Source: Aliterella atlantica CENA595 (GTDB taxonomy: Bacteria; Cyanobacteriota; Cyanobacteriia; Cyanobacteriales; Chroococcidiopsidaceae). Taken from it: DNA of 64,000 nt. The notes under the pieces were generated by a model. It did no database searches, was not told the origin of the DNA, and saw only the letters and a program-made list of their open reading frames with translations. Both the position numbers and the translations under genes were made by a program. Below, one piece after another: positions 62,612-64,000 of the stretch; the first letter of the stretch is position 1, and each line of letters begins with the position of its first letter. The stretch is from contig NZ_JYON01000007.1 of assembly GCF_000952155.1 (NCBI RefSeq), forward strand, positions 62,001 through 126,000, in the 5' to 3' direction.

Positions 62612-63079
62612 ATGGCACTCATTACTACTGGCAAGCGATTGATTCGGGATTTGGAAAAGTCCGGCGCTCTGGGCTTGTATGTACCACCAGAAGGAGGCTA
62701 TGAGGGGCGCTATCAGCGTCGGCTGCGTGCTGCTGGTTATACCACTCTACATATCACAGCCCGAAGTCTAGGAGATGTAGCGGCGTACCTTACAGGCGTG
62801 CATGGAGTACGTCCAGCGCATTTAGGCAAGAAAGATATTAGAGTTTATTACTTGCCGCCTTTGGTAAATTATCACTTAGAGCAACTACCACCCAAATCAA
62901 AAGGGTTAGCTTTGTGGATGATTGAAGGGCATCTGCTTTCTAACCAGGAAGTAGAGTTTTTGGCGAATCTGCCTAGTATAGAGCCACGAGTCAAGATAGT
63001 CTTAGAAAGAGGAAGCGATCGCTATTTCCATTGGATGCCTTTGGCGCAGACGCTTTCGCCCAGTTATCAGGCAGTTTGA
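62612..63079 (+). CDS. ndhN: NAD(P)H-quinone oxidoreductase subunit N
   Basis: Subunit of the cyanobacterial and plastid NDH-1 complex, in the membrane-proximal oxygenic-specific part, used in cyclic electron flow and respiration. 155 residues from the ATG at 62612, where MALITTGKRLIRDLEKSGAL matches the family start; an ATG at 62585 would add nine residues. EGGYEGRYQRRLRAAGYTTL, AAYLTGVHGVRPAHLGKK, LEQLPPKSKGLALWMIEG and a C-terminal SDRYFHWMPL confirm it. Single-gene unit. Confidence 0.95.
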   Translation: MALITTGKRLIRDLEKSGALGLYVPPEGGYEGRYQRRLRAAGYTTLHITARSLGDVAAYLTGVHGVRPAHLGKKDIRVYYLPPLVNYHLEQLPPKSKGLALWMIEGHLLSNQEVEFLANLPSIEPRVKIVLERGSDRYFHWMPLAQTLSPSYQAV

Positions 63080-63080
63080 G

Positions 63081-63160
63081 GGACAAGGGGACAAGGAGGA
63101 CAAGGAAGACAAATTAAGTTAAATCCTCCCTTGCTTCCCCTGCTTCCCCTGCACCCTCTT
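63081..63160. repeat. Purine/pyrimidine repeat pair between ndhN and the hydrolase gene
   Basis: GGGACAAGGGGACAAGGAGG and ACAAGGAAGACAA at about 63081-63113 are followed by CCTCCCTTGCTTCCCCTGCT and TCCCCTGCACCCTC at about 63125-63157. The two halves are near-complementary. Same type as 9731-9846 and again between convergent stops. Confidence 0.7.
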
Positions 63161-64000
63161 ACCTGGGGGTTAATGCAGTAGTATTGAATTGGGCTAAAGG
63201 TTCGGATGGTAAAGACTGAACTAGGTTAACGCTAGGAATATTTTGATTGATTGCTTGAGCGTAGCTAGCACTTAAATAAGGGCGGTACTGTTGCTCGTTG
63301 GCAATGTAGGTTTGACAAAAAGCCGTACTTAAGGCTCTGATGTAACGACGAGCGATCGCTGGATTTGGTCCGACAACTTGCGATGGTAAAGCAACTGGTT
63401 CTGTTGTTGGATCGGGTTCGTCAATTGTGGAAAAATGGGTTCCACCTCCGAGCATAACTAAATACTTTTCCTTTGTAGTTAACCAGGTAAAGGGTGTTAT
63501 TTGTTCCGATAATGCTGGCGCAACTGTATCGTTACTACTACTAACTATCATCACAGGAACTTTAATCTTGCTGAGGCTAGATTGCCCGAAGACGCTGCTA
63601 GTAACGGGATTAATAGCGATCGCAGCTCTGACTCTAGAATCGCTGAGATTGTATTGAGTCTTAGGTAATTGCAGCACCCGACATTGCAGTAGTAAAGACA
63701 CATTCCAAGTGCTAGATTTATCTTCACAGTCTTTTTCTAACTTCTCAAAATTGAGCGGCGCACCTGCTAAAGCTAGCGCTGTGTAGCCACCGAACGATTG
63801 ACCGATAACTGCAACTCGATTTACATCGAGATGTTGATAATTAGCATCAGTTTTGCTTAAAGCTTGCAGGCGATCGAGTAAATATTTCACGTCATAAGGA
63901 CGATTGATAAACTCACTTGGTTCTTCTGCTGTACTTGCTGCTCCTGTTAATAGAGATCGCAACTGTTCGGCGTTGCTACCTGGATGTTCGGGAACGGCAA
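63159..64000 (-). CDS. Alpha/beta hydrolase (dienelactone hydrolase-like), partial
   Basis: The frame runs off the right edge; at least 280 C-terminal residues are present, and no start lies in the window (the TTG at 63962 is internal). The nucleophile elbow is VAVIGQSFGGYTALALAG. IKVPVMIVSSSNDTVAPALS supplies the likely acid and LGGGTHFSTID the histidine, completing a catalytic triad. HPGSNAEQLRSLL upstream recalls PAF acetylhydrolase-like enzymes. Substrate unknown. Converges on ndhN. Confidence 0.85.
   Translation of the reverse strand, partial: AVPEHPGSNAEQLRSLLTGAASTAEEPSEFINRPYDVKYLLDRLQALSKTDANYQHLDVNRVAVIGQSFGGYTALALAGAPLNFEKLEKDCEDKSSTWNVSLLLQCRVLQLPKTQYNLSDSRVRAAIAINPVTSSVFGQSSLSKIKVPVMIVSSSNDTVAPALSEQITPFTWLTTKEKYLVMLGGGTHFSTIDEPDPTTEPVALPSQVVGPNPAIARRYIRALSTAFCQTYIANEQQYRPYLSASYAQAINQNIPSVNLVQSLPSEPLAQFNTTALTPR

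Noticed and set aside
1..64000. CRISPR array
   Set aside because: Repeats seen are heptamers or single pairs; none has 25-40 base units with regular unique spacers.

Overview
The window is chromosomal DNA of a cyanobacterium. The evidence is the very frequent HIP1 octamer (GCGATCGC) inside and between genes, cyanobacterial hallmark genes (ycf54, ndhN, crtE, an LrtA-type hpf, a gamma ATP synthase subunit with the photosynthetic-lineage insert), and the ribosomal gene order (no rpmD, rpsN or rpsD in the usual places). Heptamer repeats, Uma2, DUF2887 and pentapeptide genes fit a larger-genome lineage such as Chroococcidiopsis or Nostoc relatives; the genus cannot be fixed from this window. I see no prophage, complete insertion sequence, CRISPR array or tRNA gene.

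Layout. 1-1.2 kb: the end of the atp operon (atpA 3' end, atpG) closed by a terminator. 1.2-10.2 kb: a mixed stretch with a TPR protein, PrxQ, hpf/lrtA, lipB, a Uma2 nuclease, a divergent amino-acid ABC transporter (separate ATPase; fused binding protein-permease), a pentapeptide protein, a nuclease-like lipoprotein, a ferritin-like diiron protein and a short SLH protein. 10.2-16 kb: pdxJ, ycf54, a HigBA-type toxin-antitoxin pair, then DUF212-crtE-folD on the minus strand and a lipoprotein. 15.7-25.7 kb: Nudix, class IV aminotransferase, mutS, a 67-residue protein, GNAT, ruvX, DUF3727, mltG, yqeG and proB, all on the plus strand. 25.7-30.3 kb: an unusual MshEN-plus-six-TM protein behind a large palindrome, a 1.1-kb gene-poor stretch, a DUF981 protein, an NDH-2-like flavoprotein and a one-piece tmRNA (ssrA). 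30.3-33.1 kb: a divergent manganese/zinc-type ABC transporter. 33.1-45 kb: a GIY-YIG protein, deoC-recO-MFS, a glycosyltransferase, gpmI-secG-zincin, an ABC-F protein and a DUF2887 gene with a tandem copy of its 3' end. 45-62 kb: one long minus-strand translation cluster running from rplC through secY-adk-infA and rpoA to rpmE-prfA. 62.6-64 kb: ndhN and the 3' part of an alpha/beta hydrolase gene that leaves the window.

Most genes are housekeeping. The points that deserve attention are mostly between or across genes: heptamer arrays placed directly after stop codons, purine/pyrimidine mirror repeats at convergent gene ends, the palindrome with PHO-box-like repeats upstream of the MshEN-TM gene, the duplicated operator-like repeat between mntC and mntA, a toxin gene that reads far into its antitoxin, a possible upstream ORF in the hpf leader, and a leader hairpin ahead of the ribosomal cluster. 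No clearly new multi-gene system is evident. The strongest candidates for undescribed biology are the MshEN-TM membrane protein and the GIY-YIG protein with its large unknown C-terminal region.
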